Part shown: positions 24,963 through 34,762 of the stretch, in pieces
How the letters are laid out: the number at the start of each line of letters is the position of its first letter
Numbering within the stretch: position 1 is the stretch's first letter
Origin: Nevskiaceae bacterium
GTDB lineage: Bacteria > Pseudomonadota > Gammaproteobacteria > Steroidobacterales > Steroidobacteraceae
DNA: 38,703 bases
Direction of reading: 5' to 3'
Assembly: GCA_018883185.1 (NCBI GenBank)
Contig: VEQP01000025.1
Coordinates: 1 to 38,703 of the forward strand
Translations under genes and position numbers: made by a program
The notes under the pieces: model-generated
The model's database searches: none
The model's input: the letters and a program-made list of their open reading frames with translations, nothing else
Told to the model about the DNA's origin: nothing

Positions 24963-25337
24963 TCAGCGGTCGAAAAGCACCAGGGCCCAGACGACCACGA
25001 GTAGTGCGAAGGAAGTGAACACGGCCGCGGACCCGAGATCCTTGGCAAGACCCGACAACTGATGCCGCTCGAGCCCGATGCGATCGACCGTCGCCTCGAT
25101 GCCGCTGTTGAGCAGCTCCACGATCAGCACGATGAAAATCGGCCCGACCAACAAGGCGCGCTCAACGCCGCTCTCGCCGAGCCAGAGGCCGAGCGGGAAC
25201 AGCAGCACGCATAGCGCGAGCTCCTGGCGGAAGGCAGCCTCCTCACGAAATGCGCCGACGTACCCCTTCCAGGTATTGCCGAAGGCGTTCCAGAGGCGAA
25301 TCAGGCCGGTCGGTTTCGGACGATCTGTGAGTTTCAC
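24963..25337 (-). CDS. dgkA: Diacylglycerol kinase
   Basis: This integral-membrane enzyme of about 124 residues recycles diacylglycerol to phosphatidic acid using ATP. The prokaryotic DAGK signature [19 protein letters not shown] is followed by [16 protein letters not shown], and three hydrophobic helices are present. GTG 25337 is the likely start, giving a 4-base overlap with the gcvPB stop; ATG 25361 would add eight residues inside gcvPB. It is co-directional with the gcv operon. Confidence 0.93.
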   Translation of the reverse strand: MKLTDRPKPTGLIRLWNAFGNTWKGYVGAFREEAAFRQELALCVLLFPLGLWLGESGVERALLVGPIFIVLIVELLNSGIEATVDRIGLERHQLSGLAKDLGSAAVFTSFALLVVVWALVLFDR

Positions 25338-26818
25338 ACCGCGGAGTTTACCGGCTTCCAAGTCAGTTCGAGCTGTTTTGCCGCACGAACGTCATCAAGA
25401 CGGCGGACGGGCATGGTGTACGGCGCCCCCTTCAGACGTGCCGCATCGGTCTGAGCCTCACCGAGAATCGCCACCATCGCCTCGATGAAGGCATCGAGCG
25501 TCTCGCGACTCTCGGTTTCGGTCGGCTCGATGAGCAGACACTCCGGCACCAGCAAGGGGAAGTAAGTCGTCGGTGCATGAAAGCCGTAATCGAGCAGGCG
25601 TTTGGCGACATCCATCGCCGTGACGTTGAGTTCGCGAGCCTGCCGCTTGAGCGTGATGATGAACTCATGACTCGCCCGGCGCGTGGGATAGGCGAGATCA
25701 AAACCCGCTTCTTTCAGGCGCACCATCAGGTAATTGGCATTGAGCGTCGCGAACTCACCCACGCGACTCATGCCCTCGTGACCCAGCATGCGCATGTAGA
25801 CATAGGCCCGCAGCAACACACCGGCGTTGCCCATGAACGCCGACAACCTGCCGATCGACTGTGGCCGCTCGGCCTCGCTCAGCCAGCGATACGCAGCACC
25901 CTCACGGCCCACAACGGGCACAGGCAGAAAAGGCTCGAGTCGTGCGCTCACACCCACGGCGCCCGCGCCCGGACCGCCGCCGCCATGCGGCGTGGAGAAC
26001 GTCTTGTGCAGGTTCATGTGGATGACATCAAAGCCCATGTCGCCAGGGCGCACCTTGCCGAGGATGGCGTTGAGGTTCGCACCATCGTAATAAAGCAGAC
26101 CGCCCGCGCCGTGCACGAGCTTGGCGACCGCCTCGATCTTGCGTTCGAAGACGCCGAGCGTAGAGGGGTTGGTGAGCATGATGCCCGCGGTGTTGGGACC
26201 CACTGCCTTGGCGAGCGCCTCGAGATCGACATCGCCCTGCGCATCGACGGGGATTTCCTTGACCACGCAACCGCACATCGTGGCGGTGGCCGGGTTGGTG
26301 CCGTGCGCAGCCTCGGGCACGATGATCTCGTTACGCGCCAGATCGCCCCGCGCCCGGTGGTACGCGCGGATCATCGCAACGCCCGCGAACTCACCGTGCG
26401 CGCCCGCCATCGGATTGAGCGATACGGCCTTCATGCCGGTGACGTCCTTCAGCATCTCCTGCAGCTCGAACATGCAGGCGAGAAACCCTTGCCCCTGCGT
26501 ATCGGGCGCAAGCGGATGACGCGCGAGGAACTCCGGCAGCATCGCGTACTGGTTGCAGGCCTTGGGGTTGTATTTCATCGTGCACGAGCCGAGCGGGTAG
26601 AAGTTCGTGTCGATGGAGAAATTAAGTTGCGAGAGCCGAGTGAAGTGCCGTACCGCATCGAGCTCGCTGACTTCGGGCAACCGCGGCGGGGTGCGCCGCC
26701 GCAGCGCAGGCGGCAGCGCCTCGAGCGCCGCTGCATCATCGCCCGGGGGATGCTGGGCGAAAGCGCCGCGACCCGGCTGCGAGTATTCGAAGATGGACTT
26801 TTCGAGGGTCTGGTTCAT
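25334..26818 (-). CDS. gcvPB: Glycine dehydrogenase (decarboxylating) subunit 2, P-protein
   Basis: This 494-residue PLP-dependent C-terminal half of the P-protein decarboxylates glycine and passes the aminomethyl group to lipoylated GcvH. The PLP-binding Lys is in [20 protein letters not shown] near residue 273, and [14 protein letters not shown] near 75 and [15 protein letters not shown] are further landmarks. It works with GcvPA as a heterotetramer. Its ATG overlaps the gcvPA stop by 4 bases (26815–26818), and dgkA overlaps its own stop. Confidence 0.97.
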   Translation of the reverse strand: MNQTLEKSIFEYSQPGRGAFAQHPPGDDAAALEALPPALRRRTPPRLPEVSELDAVRHFTRLSQLNFSIDTNFYPLGSCTMKYNPKACNQYAMLPEFLARHPLAPDTQGQGFLACMFELQEMLKDVTGMKAVSLNPMAGAHGEFAGVAMIRAYHRARGDLARNEIIVPEAAHGTNPATATMCGCVVKEIPVDAQGDVDLEALAKAVGPNTAGIMLTNPSTLGVFERKIEAVAKLVHGAGGLLYYDGANLNAILGKVRPGDMGFDVIHMNLHKTFSTPHGGGGPGAGAVGVSARLEPFLPVPVVGREGAAYRWLSEAERPQSIGRLSAFMGNAGVLLRAYVYMRMLGHEGMSRVGEFATLNANYLMVRLKEAGFDLAYPTRRASHEFIITLKRQARELNVTAMDVAKRLLDYGFHAPTTYFPLLVPECLLIEPTETESRETLDAFIEAMVAILGEAQTDAARLKGAPYTMPVRRLDDVRAAKQLELTWKPVNSAV

Positions 26819-28179
26819 GCCGCCTCCAGCGCGCGGCGCAGGGCCGAAACGTAGCGATCGAGATCGTCGGGAGTCTTGGTCTCAGTGGCACAGACGAGCA
26901 CTGCGGGGCCGAGCTCCGGGTAATCGGCGGCAAGATCGACACCGCCCAAAATGCCCTGCGCTTCGAGCTGCCGCAGCACCGCTGCCGCAGGCCGATCGAG
27001 TAACACCACCGCCTCATGGAAGCGACTGCCCGCAAAGGCCACTCGCACGCCCTTGATTTCACCCAGCGCAGTCACGAGCGTCGCCGTGCGAGCCATGCAA
27101 CTCTGCGCCACGCGCGCGAGACCCTGAGGTCCGACGAGCGTCATGTAGATCGTCGCCGCCGTCATCAAGAGGCCCTGGTTGGTACAGATGTTCGAGGTGG
27201 CCTTGCCACGGCGGATGTGCTGCTCGCGCGCTTGCAGCGTCAGCGTGTAGCCTGGCCGACCTTCGAGATCGACCGTACGACCGACGATGCGCCCCGGCAT
27301 CGAACGCACGTACTCCATGCGCGTGGTCATGAAGCCGAAATAAGGTCCGCCCGATGAGAGCGGCACGCCGAGCGGTTGACCCTCTCCCACGCAAATGTCG
27401 GCGCCGCGACTCCCCCACTCGCCGGGCGGCTTCAGCACGGCCAGCGAGGTGGGGTTGACGACGGCAACGACCAGCATGCCCTGTGCATGAGCCCAATCGG
27501 TAAGGCGATCGACGTCTTCGAGTTGACCAAAGAAATTCGGCTGCTGGATGACGAGTGCGGTGAGATCCTGACCGGCGTAGCTCTCGAGCGCGATCGGGTC
27601 GATGCAGCCGCTCTGTGGCAGGTACGGCACTGTCTCGAACTGCACACCCTGATTCCCGGCCGTGCTCTGCACCACGCGCCGGTAGTTCGGGTTCACGGTC
27701 GAGGGAATCAGCAGACGCAGGCTGCGCGATTTACGGTGCGCACGCACCGCCATCAGCGCGGCCTCCGCCACTGCCGAACCGCCGTCGTAGAGCGAGGCGT
27801 TCGACACCTCCATCCCCGTGAGGCTCGTGATCATCGTCTGGTATTCGTGAATCAGCTGCAGCGTGCCCTGCGAGGCCTCGGCCTGGTACGGCGTGTAGGC
27901 GCTGTAGAACTCGCCCCGCGTGGTGATCGCCCAGACGGCCGACGGGATGTGGTGTTCGTATGCGCCTGCCCCAAGAAACGACAGCGGCCGCCCGTCGAGG
28001 CGCGCCCGCTCGCTCATCAAGCGGCCAATCTCCATTTCAGAAAGGCCGGCCGGTATGCCCTCGAGGCCCTGAATACGCAGACTCTCGGGAATCTCGTCGA
28101 ACAAGGCATCGATTGACTCGGCACCGATCGTCTGCAGCATGTGCTGCACGTCGGCGGCGGTATGCGGGATGAACGGCAC
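26815..28179 (-). CDS. gcvPA: Glycine dehydrogenase (decarboxylating) subunit 1, P-protein
   Basis: This 454-residue N-terminal half of the P-protein partners GcvPB. Landmarks are [19 protein letters not shown] at the start, [18 protein letters not shown] near 130, [19 protein letters not shown] near 160 and [19 protein letters not shown] near 330. Length is normal for the split-subunit form. It starts 3 bp after the gcvH stop and overlaps gcvPB. Confidence 0.97.
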   Translation of the reverse strand: MPFIPHTAADVQHMLQTIGAESIDALFDEIPESLRIQGLEGIPAGLSEMEIGRLMSERARLDGRPLSFLGAGAYEHHIPSAVWAITTRGEFYSAYTPYQAEASQGTLQLIHEYQTMITSLTGMEVSNASLYDGGSAVAEAALMAVRAHRKSRSLRLLIPSTVNPNYRRVVQSTAGNQGVQFETVPYLPQSGCIDPIALESYAGQDLTALVIQQPNFFGQLEDVDRLTDWAHAQGMLVVAVVNPTSLAVLKPPGEWGSRGADICVGEGQPLGVPLSSGGPYFGFMTTRMEYVRSMPGRIVGRTVDLEGRPGYTLTLQAREQHIRRGKATSNICTNQGLLMTAATIYMTLVGPQGLARVAQSCMARTATLVTALGEIKGVRVAFAGSRFHEAVVLLDRPAAAVLRQLEAQGILGGVDLAADYPELGPAVLVCATETKTPDDLDRYVSALRRALEAA

Positions 28180-28182
28180 GGC

Positions 28183-28578
28183 TCAGGCCTCTGCACTCGC
28201 CAGCACCGCGGCATAGGCCTCGGGCGTGAGCAGCGCATCAAGTGCGGCGTGAGAATCAGGCTGCACACGGATCAACCAGCCACGACCGTAGCAGTCTTGG
28301 TTGATGAGCTCGGGGGTTGCCGCCAGTTCGGCGTTGCCCTCGACTACCGTCCCGGCGATCGGCGCGTAGACATCGGAGGCTGCCTTCACCGACTCGACCA
28401 CGGCGCAAGCTGCGCCCGCTTCGAGCACTCGACCCGTCTCCGGCACCTCGACGAAGACGAGATCACCGAGCGCCTGCTGCGCATGATCGGTGATGCCGAT
28501 CTCGACGCGACCGTCGGGGAGCAATCGCGCCCATTCGTGGGATTTGGCGTATTTCAGCTCTGCGGGTACCTGGCTCAT
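28183..28578 (-). CDS. gcvH: Glycine cleavage system H protein
   Basis: This 131-residue lipoyl carrier shuttles the aminomethyl intermediate between the P-, T- and L-proteins. The lipoylated Lys is in [19 protein letters not shown] near residue 65. [15 protein letters not shown] at the start and [15 protein letters not shown] near the C-terminus are typical. A 39-bp gap separates it from gcvT; GGAG-rich sequence before the ATG is a plausible ribosome binding site. Confidence 0.97.
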   Translation of the reverse strand: MSQVPAELKYAKSHEWARLLPDGRVEIGITDHAQQALGDLVFVEVPETGRVLEAGAACAVVESVKAASDVYAPIAGTVVEGNAELAATPELINQDCYGRGWLIRVQPDSHAALDALLTPEAYAAVLASAEA

Positions 28579-28617
28579 GGGAAGGCTCCTGAAATGATCG
28601 AAATCAAAAATTCAGTC

Positions 28618-29757
28618 TCAAAGATCGACGAGAACGCGGCCGTGGCGCACGAAGGGCGGCTTGACCACTCGAGCGGGCAGCAATTTGCCGCGAATGTCGA
28701 CCTGCACGGCACCGACCGCGTTGCGCGGTACGCGCGCCAAGGCGATGGAGCGCTCGAGTGTGGGCGAGAAACTGCCGCTGGTGATTTCGCCCTCGCTGGC
28801 GGTCGCACCGACACCGGTGCCAGCGCCCGTGCCAGCCCCCTCGCCCGCAACAATCACGCGCTGATGAGCGCGCAGCACGCCGCGCTCCTCGAGTACTAGG
28901 CCGACGAGCTTGTGCGATACGCCCGCCGTTCGCAGACGCTCGAGCGCTGCGCGACCGACGAACTCGCGGTCAGCCGGCTGGAACGCCACCGTCCAGGCAA
29001 GGTTCGACTCGAGCGGATGATGCTGCTCGTTCATGTCGTTGCCGTAGAGATTCATGCCGGCTTCGAGTCGCAGCGTGTCGCGCGCTCCAAGACCACAGGA
29101 AGCGACGCCCGCGGCATTGAGCGCCTGCCAGACGCTGGAGGCCTCCTCCGCGGGCAGCATGATCTCGAACCCATCTTCGCCGGTATAACCGGTACGCGCC
29201 ACGAACCACAGGCCGCACTCGCGTGCCTCGTAGGCGCCGAGCGACAGCGCCGGCTCCTGATCCTCGGTCTCAAGCAGCGAGGCCACGCGGCTGCGAGCCT
29301 GCGGCCCCTGCACGGCGAGGATGGCCAGATCACTGCGCTCGGTAAGGGAAAACTCTGTTTGCCACTCACTCGCGCAGCGGCGCATCCAAGCAAGATCCTT
29401 GTCGCGCGTGCCGGCGTTGACCACGACTCGCCACCACTGCTCGCCCTGGTAGTAGACGATCAGATCATCGATCACCCCGCCCGATTCGTTGAGCATGCAA
29501 CTGTAGAGCGCCTTACCGCTCTTCCAGAGTTTGCCCACGTCGTTGGCGAGCAGCCGCGAGAGAAAACTGCGCACGCCAGGGCCGCGCAGATCGATGACAC
29601 ACATGTGCGAGACATCGAACACGCCCGCTTCGCGGCGCACACGATGGTGCTCCTCGATCTGTGAGCCGTAATTGACCGGCATGTCCCAGCCGCCGAAATC
29701 GACCATGCGCGCGCCGAGCGCGACATGCAGGTCGTGGAGAACCGTTTTGCGTCCCAT
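28618..29757 (-). CDS. gcvT: Glycine cleavage system T protein (aminomethyltransferase)
   Basis: This 379-residue enzyme transfers the methylene group from H-protein to tetrahydrofolate, releasing ammonia. Landmarks are VDFGGWDMPVNYGSQIEEHH near residue 20, VFDVSHMCVIDLRGPG, VARTGYTGEDGFEIMLP near 195 and GLGARDTLRLEAGMNLYGND near 228. Before ITSGSFSPTLERSIAL there is a Gly/Ala/Thr-rich low-complexity insertion (GEGAGTGAGTGVGATAS, about 300–316), absent from most GcvT proteins. ATG 29757 is preceded by GGGAGGG. It is the first gene after the riboswitch terminator. Confidence 0.97.
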   Translation of the reverse strand: MGRKTVLHDLHVALGARMVDFGGWDMPVNYGSQIEEHHRVRREAGVFDVSHMCVIDLRGPGVRSFLSRLLANDVGKLWKSGKALYSCMLNESGGVIDDLIVYYQGEQWWRVVVNAGTRDKDLAWMRRCASEWQTEFSLTERSDLAILAVQGPQARSRVASLLETEDQEPALSLGAYEARECGLWFVARTGYTGEDGFEIMLPAEEASSVWQALNAAGVASCGLGARDTLRLEAGMNLYGNDMNEQHHPLESNLAWTVAFQPADREFVGRAALERLRTAGVSHKLVGLVLEERGVLRAHQRVIVAGEGAGTGAGTGVGATASEGEITSGSFSPTLERSIALARVPRNAVGAVQVDIRGKLLPARVVKPPFVRHGRVLVDL

Positions 29758-29804
29758 CTGCCCTGCGCCCTCCCAAAGGAATGCACCGGACCTTCCGCAA
29801 GGCC

Positions 29805-29841
29805 AAAAAAAAGGCGGCAGGAGCACCACGCCCCTGCCGCC
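29805..29841 (-). terminator. Intrinsic terminator of the glycine riboswitch
   Basis: On the minus strand a 9-bp perfect stem (GGCGGCAGG, 29833–29841, pairing with CCTGCCGCC, 29813–29821) has a short extended loop. It is followed immediately by eight T residues (29805–29812). It sits between the second aptamer and gcvT, so it should stop transcription unless the aptamers bind glycine. This is the only strong rho-independent terminator I recognise in the window. Confidence 0.9.
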
Positions 29842-29842
29842 C

Positions 29843-30037
29843 CTCTGTCCTTGTACCTGAGAGATCGGGCCCGCTGACGCGAACCGCTCCCCTTCGGTGG
29901 ACTCCTCGACGGCAAGCCGAGAGGAATCGCTCTCCAGAGTTCGCCTGCGACCCCCCGTTTATTTGCCTGAGCGTTTCCGGGCGGAAACTTGCGCCTTCGG
30001 CGTCTGCCGGCACCACTGGGTGGGCCCGCAGAACTCT
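29843..30037 (-). ncRNA. Tandem glycine riboswitch (gcvT leader)
   Basis: Two glycine aptamers lie in the leader of the gcv operon. Aptamer 1 (about 29936–30037) is closed by a perfect 7-bp P1 stem (AGAGTTC with GAACTCT) and contains GCCGAAGGCGCAAG and CGCTCAGGCAAATAAACGG. Aptamer 2 (about 29843–29938) contains CTGGAGAGCG, ACCGAAGGGGAGC and ATCTCTCAGGTACAAGGACA, the diagnostic core. The terminator follows within a few bases. The glycine-cleavage genes downstream match its known role: glycine binding favours transcription of its own degradation system. Confidence 0.95.
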
Positions 30038-30110
30038 TCGGCAAGGTCGGAATTCACGAACGGGCGAGATGATACCAGTCGTCCCAGCACCTTGGTTAGA
30101 CTGTGGCCTC
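30038..30110. promoter_or_regulatory. Divergent promoters of the gcv operon and DUF885 gene
   Basis: For the gcv operon, minus-strand TATCAT at 30069–30074 is a plausible -10 placing the start about 25 bases before aptamer 1; no strong -35 is visible. For DUF885, plus-strand TAGACT at 30097–30102 lies 8 bases before the ATG at 30111, suggesting a very short or absent leader. The rest of the 29758–30110 gene-free stretch is the riboswitch, its terminator and a short G-rich leader ahead of gcvT. Confidence 0.45.
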
Positions 30111-31940
30111 ATGAACATTGCAGCCTGCCGCAAACCTCGGCCCGCGCACGGCGCGGCTCACCCCATTCGCTGGCGCACCACGGCACTCGCCCTGCTCGGG
30201 GCACTGCTCGCTCTCGGCGCTCCCAGCCACGCCGCCGCCGCGGGTGCCGGCGCGGCCGAGCGGCTGCACGCGCTATTCAAGGACAGCTGGCAAAAAGAAC
30301 TCGCGGCCGACCCGCTCGCCGCGAACTATCTGGGCGACAACCGGTATAACGATCGCTGGCCTGATCTGTCGGCAGCGGGGATTGCGAGCCGGCAGCAGCA
30401 TGACCGCGACACGCTGGCAGCGCTGCGCGCCATCGCGCGCGACGAGCTCGAGAGTGCCGATCAACTCAACTACGACCTGTTCGCACGCGAGTACGAACAG
30501 CGCATCGCTACGGCGCCGTTCAAGCCTTGGCTCTATCAGATCAACCATCAGGGTGGCATCCAAACTCTCTCCGAGGTCACCGAGCTGCTGAGTTTTTCGA
30601 CGGTCAAGGATTACGAGGACTGGATCGCTCGACTCGACAAGCTGGGCACATTGGTCGATCAGCACATCGCACTGCTCGATCAGGCGGTGCGCGAAAAACG
30701 CACCCAGCCGCGCGCCATCATGCAACGCGTGCCCCCACAGCTCGCACTGCAAACCGTGGCGAACGCCGAGCAGAGTCCGTTCTATGCGCCGTTCAAACGC
30801 TTTCCGGAGAGCATCGATGCCGCCAATCAAGCGCGCCTTGCGGCCGCTGGCCGTGCCGCCATCGAGCGCACCGTGCTGCCCGCCTATGCGCGTTTGAGCA
30901 AGGCGTTCAACGAGCGCTATCTGCCGGCGACGCGCGAAACGGTGGGCATCAACGACACGCCGGATGGCGCGGCCTTTTATCGGGAGCGAATTGCGTTCCA
31001 CACCACGAGCAGCGCTCTGACCGCTGATCAGATCCACGCCATCGGGCTCGCTGAGGTGGCACGCATTCGCGGCGAGATGCTCAAGATCAAAGATCAGGTC
31101 GGGTTCAAGGGCAGCCTGCAGGAATTCTTCGTCTTCCTGCGCACCGATCCGCAGTTTTATTACAAGTCTGGGCAAGAGCTGTTCGAGGGCTATCTCGCGG
31201 TCTCCAAACGCATCGACCCCAACCTCGTGCGTCTGTTCGGTACGCTGCCGCGTACGCCCTATGGCGTGCGAGCGATCCCGGCGACCAGCGCACCGAACAC
31301 GACGACGGCGTATTACCAAGGCCCGGCGGCTGACGGCACACGACCCGGCTACTACTACGTCAACCTGTATCGGCCGGAGGTACGGCCCAAGTACGAGATG
31401 GAAGTGCTTTCGGTGCACGAGGCCGTCCCGGGCCATCACCTGCAGATTGCGCTCGCCATGGAACAGGCCGGCATGCCGGACTTTCGTCGCAACGCGGGCT
31501 ACACCGCCTACATCGAAGGCTGGGCGCTGTACTCGGAAAGCCTCGGTGAGGAGCTCGGCCTTTACAAAGACCCGTACTCGAAGTTCGGTCAGCTCACCTA
31601 CGACATGTGGCGTGCGGTGCGGCTGGTTGTCGACACGGGCATGCACGCCAAGGGCTGGAGTCGCCAACAGGCGATCGATTTTTTCAAGGACAACGCCGCG
31701 AAGACCGAGGCCGATATTGTCAATGAAATCGACCGCTACATCTCCTGGCCGGGCCAGGCACTGGCGTACAAGATTGGTCAGCTGCGCATCCAGGGCCTGC
31801 GCGCCGAGGCCATGCGCGAGCTCGGGCCGCGCTTCGATCTGCGCCGTTTCCACGACGCCCTGCTTGGCAGTGGTGCCGTGCCCCTCGATCTAATGGAACA
31901 AAGAATGCGCAGCTGGATCGCCGCGAGGAAAGCCGAATGA
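30111..31940 (+). CDS. DUF885 family metal-dependent peptidase-like protein, exported
   Basis: This 609-residue protein begins with a long-n-region Sec signal ([24 protein letters not shown], cleavage near residue 45), so it is likely periplasmic. The DUF885 zinc-peptidase motif [18 protein letters not shown] is near residue 438, with the distal Glu region [16 protein letters not shown] about 30 residues later, as in gluzincin-like enzymes. Family members are putative carboxypeptidases, and the substrate is unknown. Its TGA overlaps the ispG ATG by 4 bases, an unusual coupling of a periplasmic peptidase to isoprenoid synthesis. Confidence 0.93.
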   Translation: MNIAACRKPRPAHGAAHPIRWRTTALALLGALLALGAPSHAAAAGAGAAERLHALFKDSWQKELAADPLAANYLGDNRYNDRWPDLSAAGIASRQQHDRDTLAALRAIARDELESADQLNYDLFAREYEQRIATAPFKPWLYQINHQGGIQTLSEVTELLSFSTVKDYEDWIARLDKLGTLVDQHIALLDQAVREKRTQPRAIMQRVPPQLALQTVANAEQSPFYAPFKRFPESIDAANQARLAAAGRAAIERTVLPAYARLSKAFNERYLPATRETVGINDTPDGAAFYRERIAFHTTSSALTADQIHAIGLAEVARIRGEMLKIKDQVGFKGSLQEFFVFLRTDPQFYYKSGQELFEGYLAVSKRIDPNLVRLFGTLPRTPYGVRAIPATSAPNTTTAYYQGPAADGTRPGYYYVNLYRPEVRPKYEMEVLSVHEAVPGHHLQIALAMEQAGMPDFRRNAGYTAYIEGWALYSESLGEELGLYKDPYSKFGQLTYDMWRAVRLVVDTGMHAKGWSRQQAIDFFKDNAAKTEADIVNEIDRYISWPGQALAYKIGQLRIQGLRAEAMRELGPRFDLRRFHDALLGSGAVPLDLMEQRMRSWIAARKAE

Positions 31941-33151
31941 TCCGCCGGCGTGCGAGCGTAGCAACGAGCGTCGGTGGTGTGCGCGTCGGCGGCGGCGCAC
32001 CCATCGTGGTGCAGTCCATGACCAACACCGACACCGCCGACATCGATGCGACGGTCGCCCAGGTACGAGCGCTGGCGCGCGCGGGCTCGGAGCTCGTGCG
32101 CATCACCGTCAACTCCGACGAAGCCGCCGCTGCCGTGCCACACATCCGCGATCGGCTCGACGCTGCCGGCGTTGGCGTGCCGCTGATCGGCGATTTTCAT
32201 TTCAATGGTCACAAGCTGCTGAAGGCCCACCCTGCCTGCGGCGAAGCGCTGGCGAAATACCGCATCAACCCAGGCAACGTCGGCCGTGGCAGCAAGCGTG
32301 ATCCGCAGTTCGCCGAGATGATCGAAGTCGCCTGTCGCAACCGCAAGCCGATCCGCATCGGCGTGAACTGGGGCAGCCTCGATCCGGAACTGCTGACGCG
32401 GATGATGGACGAGAACAATGCCTCGGCAGAGCCGCTCAGTGCCAACGAGGTCATGCGCGCCGCCGTGGTCGAGTCGGCATTGCAGAGTGCCGCACGGGCC
32501 GAGGAACTCGGGCAGCCGCATGAGTCGATCGTACTGTCGGCGAAAGTCAGCGGGGTGCAGGATCTGATCGCGATCTACAGCGCGCTCGCCGCGCGCTGCG
32601 ACTATCCGCTGCACGTCGGGCTTACCGAAGCGGGCATGGGCAGCAAGGGCATCGTCGCCTCGACCGCCGGCATCGGCGTGCTCCTGCAGGCCGGCATCGG
32701 TGACACCATCCGTGTCTCGCTGACGCCGGAGCCTAACGGCGATAGAACGCAGGAAGTCATCGTCGCGCAGGAAATCCTGCAGACCATGGGGCTGCGCTCG
32801 TTCGTACCCATGGTGATCGCCTGTCCGGGTTGCGGTCGCACCACCAGCACGTATTTCCAGAAGCTCGCGCAAGACATCCAGTCGCACATTCGTCACCGCA
32901 TGCCCGAATGGCGCAAGCAGTACGTGGGCGTCGAGGAAATGAACGTCGCGGTGATGGGCTGCGTGGTCAACGGTCCCGGGGAGAGCAAGCACGCCAACAT
33001 CGGCATCAGCCTGCCCGGCACGGGCGAGCGCCCGGTGGCCCCGGTGTACGAGGATGGCGAGAAGACCGTGACGCTCAAGGGCGATCACATCGCCGAAGAG
33101 TTCCAGCAACTCGTCGAAGCCTACGTGGCGCGTCGATTCAGCCCCAGATAA
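31937..33151 (+). CDS. ispG: 4-hydroxy-3-methylbut-2-enyl diphosphate synthase
   Basis: This 404-residue [4Fe-4S] enzyme carries out the penultimate step of the MEP isoprenoid pathway. Landmarks are [20 protein letters not shown] near residue 20, [12 protein letters not shown] near 90 and INPGNVGRG near 112. The cluster cysteines are in [18 protein letters not shown] near 298 and [19 protein letters not shown] near 340. Length matches the compact bacterial form. It is coupled to DUF885 upstream and followed 11 bp later by phhB. Its product feeds the ubiquinone side chain hydroxylated by the Ubi enzymes nearby. Confidence 0.98.
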   Translation: MIRRRASVATSVGGVRVGGGAPIVVQSMTNTDTADIDATVAQVRALARAGSELVRITVNSDEAAAAVPHIRDRLDAAGVGVPLIGDFHFNGHKLLKAHPACGEALAKYRINPGNVGRGSKRDPQFAEMIEVACRNRKPIRIGVNWGSLDPELLTRMMDENNASAEPLSANEVMRAAVVESALQSAARAEELGQPHESIVLSAKVSGVQDLIAIYSALAARCDYPLHVGLTEAGMGSKGIVASTAGIGVLLQAGIGDTIRVSLTPEPNGDRTQEVIVAQEILQTMGLRSFVPMVIACPGCGRTTSTYFQKLAQDIQSHIRHRMPEWRKQYVGVEEMNVAVMGCVVNGPGESKHANIGISLPGTGERPVAPVYEDGEKTVTLKGDHIAEEFQQLVEAYVARRFSPR

Positions 33152-33162
33152 GGACAACACCC

Positions 33163-33519
33163 ATGAGCGCCACACCGACAACTGCCGCGAGTTCACTCAC
33201 CGAGAAAAAGTGTCTACCCTGCGAGGGCGGCATTCCGCCCATGCCGCCCGAAGAGGCCGAGCGGCTGCTCGCGCAACTCTCGAGCGAGTGGCGGCTCTCG
33301 CCCGATGGCCGCGAGTTGCAGCGTGAGTTCGTCTTCAAGGATTTTTATCGCACGATGAGTTTCGTCAATGCTCTCGCGCACGTGGCCAACCGTGAAGATC
33401 ACCACCCGGATCTCGCCATCGGCTACAACTACTGCCGCGTGCGCTACACCACCCATGCGGTGAACGGACTCACCGAGAACGATTTCATCTGCGCCGCAAA
33501 GATCGACCGACTCGACTAG
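33163..33519 (+). CDS. phhB: 4a-hydroxytetrahydrobiopterin dehydratase
   Basis: This 118-residue pterin-4a-carbinolamine dehydratase restores the pterin cofactor of aromatic hydroxylases. The active-site motif is ANREDHHPDLAIGYNYCRV near residue 74, then YTTHAVNGLTENDF. AAGG about 9 bases upstream supports the ATG. No phenylalanine hydroxylase gene is nearby. It follows ispG by 11 bp and converges on the Ubi hydroxylase gene, with 4 bp between stops. Confidence 0.95.
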   Translation: MSATPTTAASSLTEKKCLPCEGGIPPMPPEEAERLLAQLSSEWRLSPDGRELQREFVFKDFYRTMSFVNALAHVANREDHHPDLAIGYNYCRVRYTTHAVNGLTENDFICAAKIDRLD

Positions 33520-33523
33520 CGCG

Positions 33524-34762
33524 CTAGGCGCGCCGCGCCACCTGCGGCAACTCGCCGCTGAGGCCCAACGCGCGTTCGGCGAAAGGCCGGCGCAGCACGG
33601 CGCTACGACCAACCCAGCCCATGCCTCGCTCGGCCCAGCGGCCAAGCTCGCCATCGCCGAAAGCCAAAAACCGATTGAGCAGACTGAGCGCGAGGCTAAG
33701 CGATTCGTTCTCGCTCTTGCGCCAGCGCTCGTAGCGCCGCAGCAGGCGTAGTGCGCCGGGATCCTCGCCACTCGTACGACCCGCTGCGAGCGTCTCGGCA
33801 AGCGCCGCGGCATCGAGAAAGCCGAGATTCACACCCTGTCCTGCGAGCGGGTGCACCGAGTGCGCAGCGTCGCCCACCAGCGCGCAGCGTTCACGTACGT
33901 AATGCACGGCACTCGCGCGTCGCAGCGGAAACTGCAGCCGCTCGCTGACGAGCGTCAGGGTCCCGAGTACACGATCGGACGCGGCGGTCAGTTCCGCCGA
34001 AAACTCCTCTGCGGGCAGCGCAAGCAGCTCGAGTGCCCGCGCACGCGGCAGTGACCAGACAATGGAACTCTCGCCGCTTCCAAGCGGCAACAGCGCCAGC
34101 GTCCCCTCGCCTAGAAAGCGCTGCCACGCGGTGTGTTCATGCGGCTGCTCGCTCTGCACGTTGCACACGAGCGCCAGCTGGCCGTAGTCCTCGCTCTCGA
34201 GCCCGAGCCCCGCTTGCGCTCGCACCACAGACCGTCCGCCGTCCGCGCCCACGAGCAGTGCGGCATTCACGACTCCGACCGTGCTCCGCAAACGCACTCG
34301 CCCTTCGAGGAACTCGAGGCTTTGCACGCTGCCCTGCTGCACGCAACCGCCCGCGGCCTCGAATGCCGCAAGTGCGGCGCGCTGCAGCGCACTATTGGTG
34401 ACGATGTGGCCGAGGTCAGGCTCAGCCAACTCGGCCGCATCGAAGCTCAGTGAACCCTCGCCGCGCGCTTGGCCTCGCATCGGCCACACGTGCATGCGCT
34501 CATAGGCCGCGAGGGCCCCGGGCTCAGCGGCGAGGAGCTCCCAGGCGCCGATGGCCCGCAGAATGCGCTCACTTGCGCGCGAGAGCGCGAAGACACGCAA
34601 ATCAGGCGCAGGATGGACGTCTACGGAGGGCAGCGCACGCTCGAGCAGTAACACCCGCGGCGCTCGGCCCGCGGGCGCATGGCGCAGCAGCGCGCCGAGC
34701 GCGGCGCCGACCGGACCACCGCCGACGATGACGACGTCAAAGTTTGCGTCGCCCGTACTCAT
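33524..34762 (-). CDS. UbiI/UbiF/VisC-type FAD-dependent ubiquinone hydroxylase
   Basis: This 412-residue flavoprotein monooxygenase hydroxylates the ubiquinone ring precursor. It has the N-terminal FAD fold VVIVGGGPVGAALGALL near residue 10, the DG motif LLVGADGGRSVVRAQAGL near 150 and the second FAD motif CALVGDAAHSVHPLAGQGVN near 300. The ATG overlaps the ubiH stop by 4 bases. By position after pepP–ubiH it corresponds to ubiI (visC) of E. coli, but the ring position hydroxylated cannot be read from sequence. Confidence 0.9.
   Translation of the reverse strand: MSTGDANFDVVIVGGGPVGAALGALLRHAPAGRAPRVLLLERALPSVDVHPAPDLRVFALSRASERILRAIGAWELLAAEPGALAAYERMHVWPMRGQARGEGSLSFDAAELAEPDLGHIVTNSALQRAALAAFEAAGGCVQQGSVQSLEFLEGRVRLRSTVGVVNAALLVGADGGRSVVRAQAGLGLESEDYGQLALVCNVQSEQPHEHTAWQRFLGEGTLALLPLGSGESSIVWSLPRARALELLALPAEEFSAELTAASDRVLGTLTLVSERLQFPLRRASAVHYVRERCALVGDAAHSVHPLAGQGVNLGFLDAAALAETLAAGRTSGEDPGALRLLRRYERWRKSENESLSLALSLLNRFLAFGDGELGRWAERGMGWVGRSAVLRRPFAERALGLSGELPQVARRA

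Noticed and set aside
25577..26854. 425-codon plus-strand frame opposite gcvPB
   Set aside because: gcvPB carries the PLP lysine motif in the other strand; no recognisable protein in this frame.
30273..31853. Long antisense reading frame (526 codons) opposite DUF885
   Set aside because: It lies wholly opposite a gene with a clear zinc-peptidase motif; its sequence has no family features and is typical of a GC-rich shadow frame.
31778..33196. Long antisense reading frame (472 codons) opposite ispG
   Set aside because: ispG is unambiguous on the plus strand; the antisense frame is a codon-bias artefact without domains.
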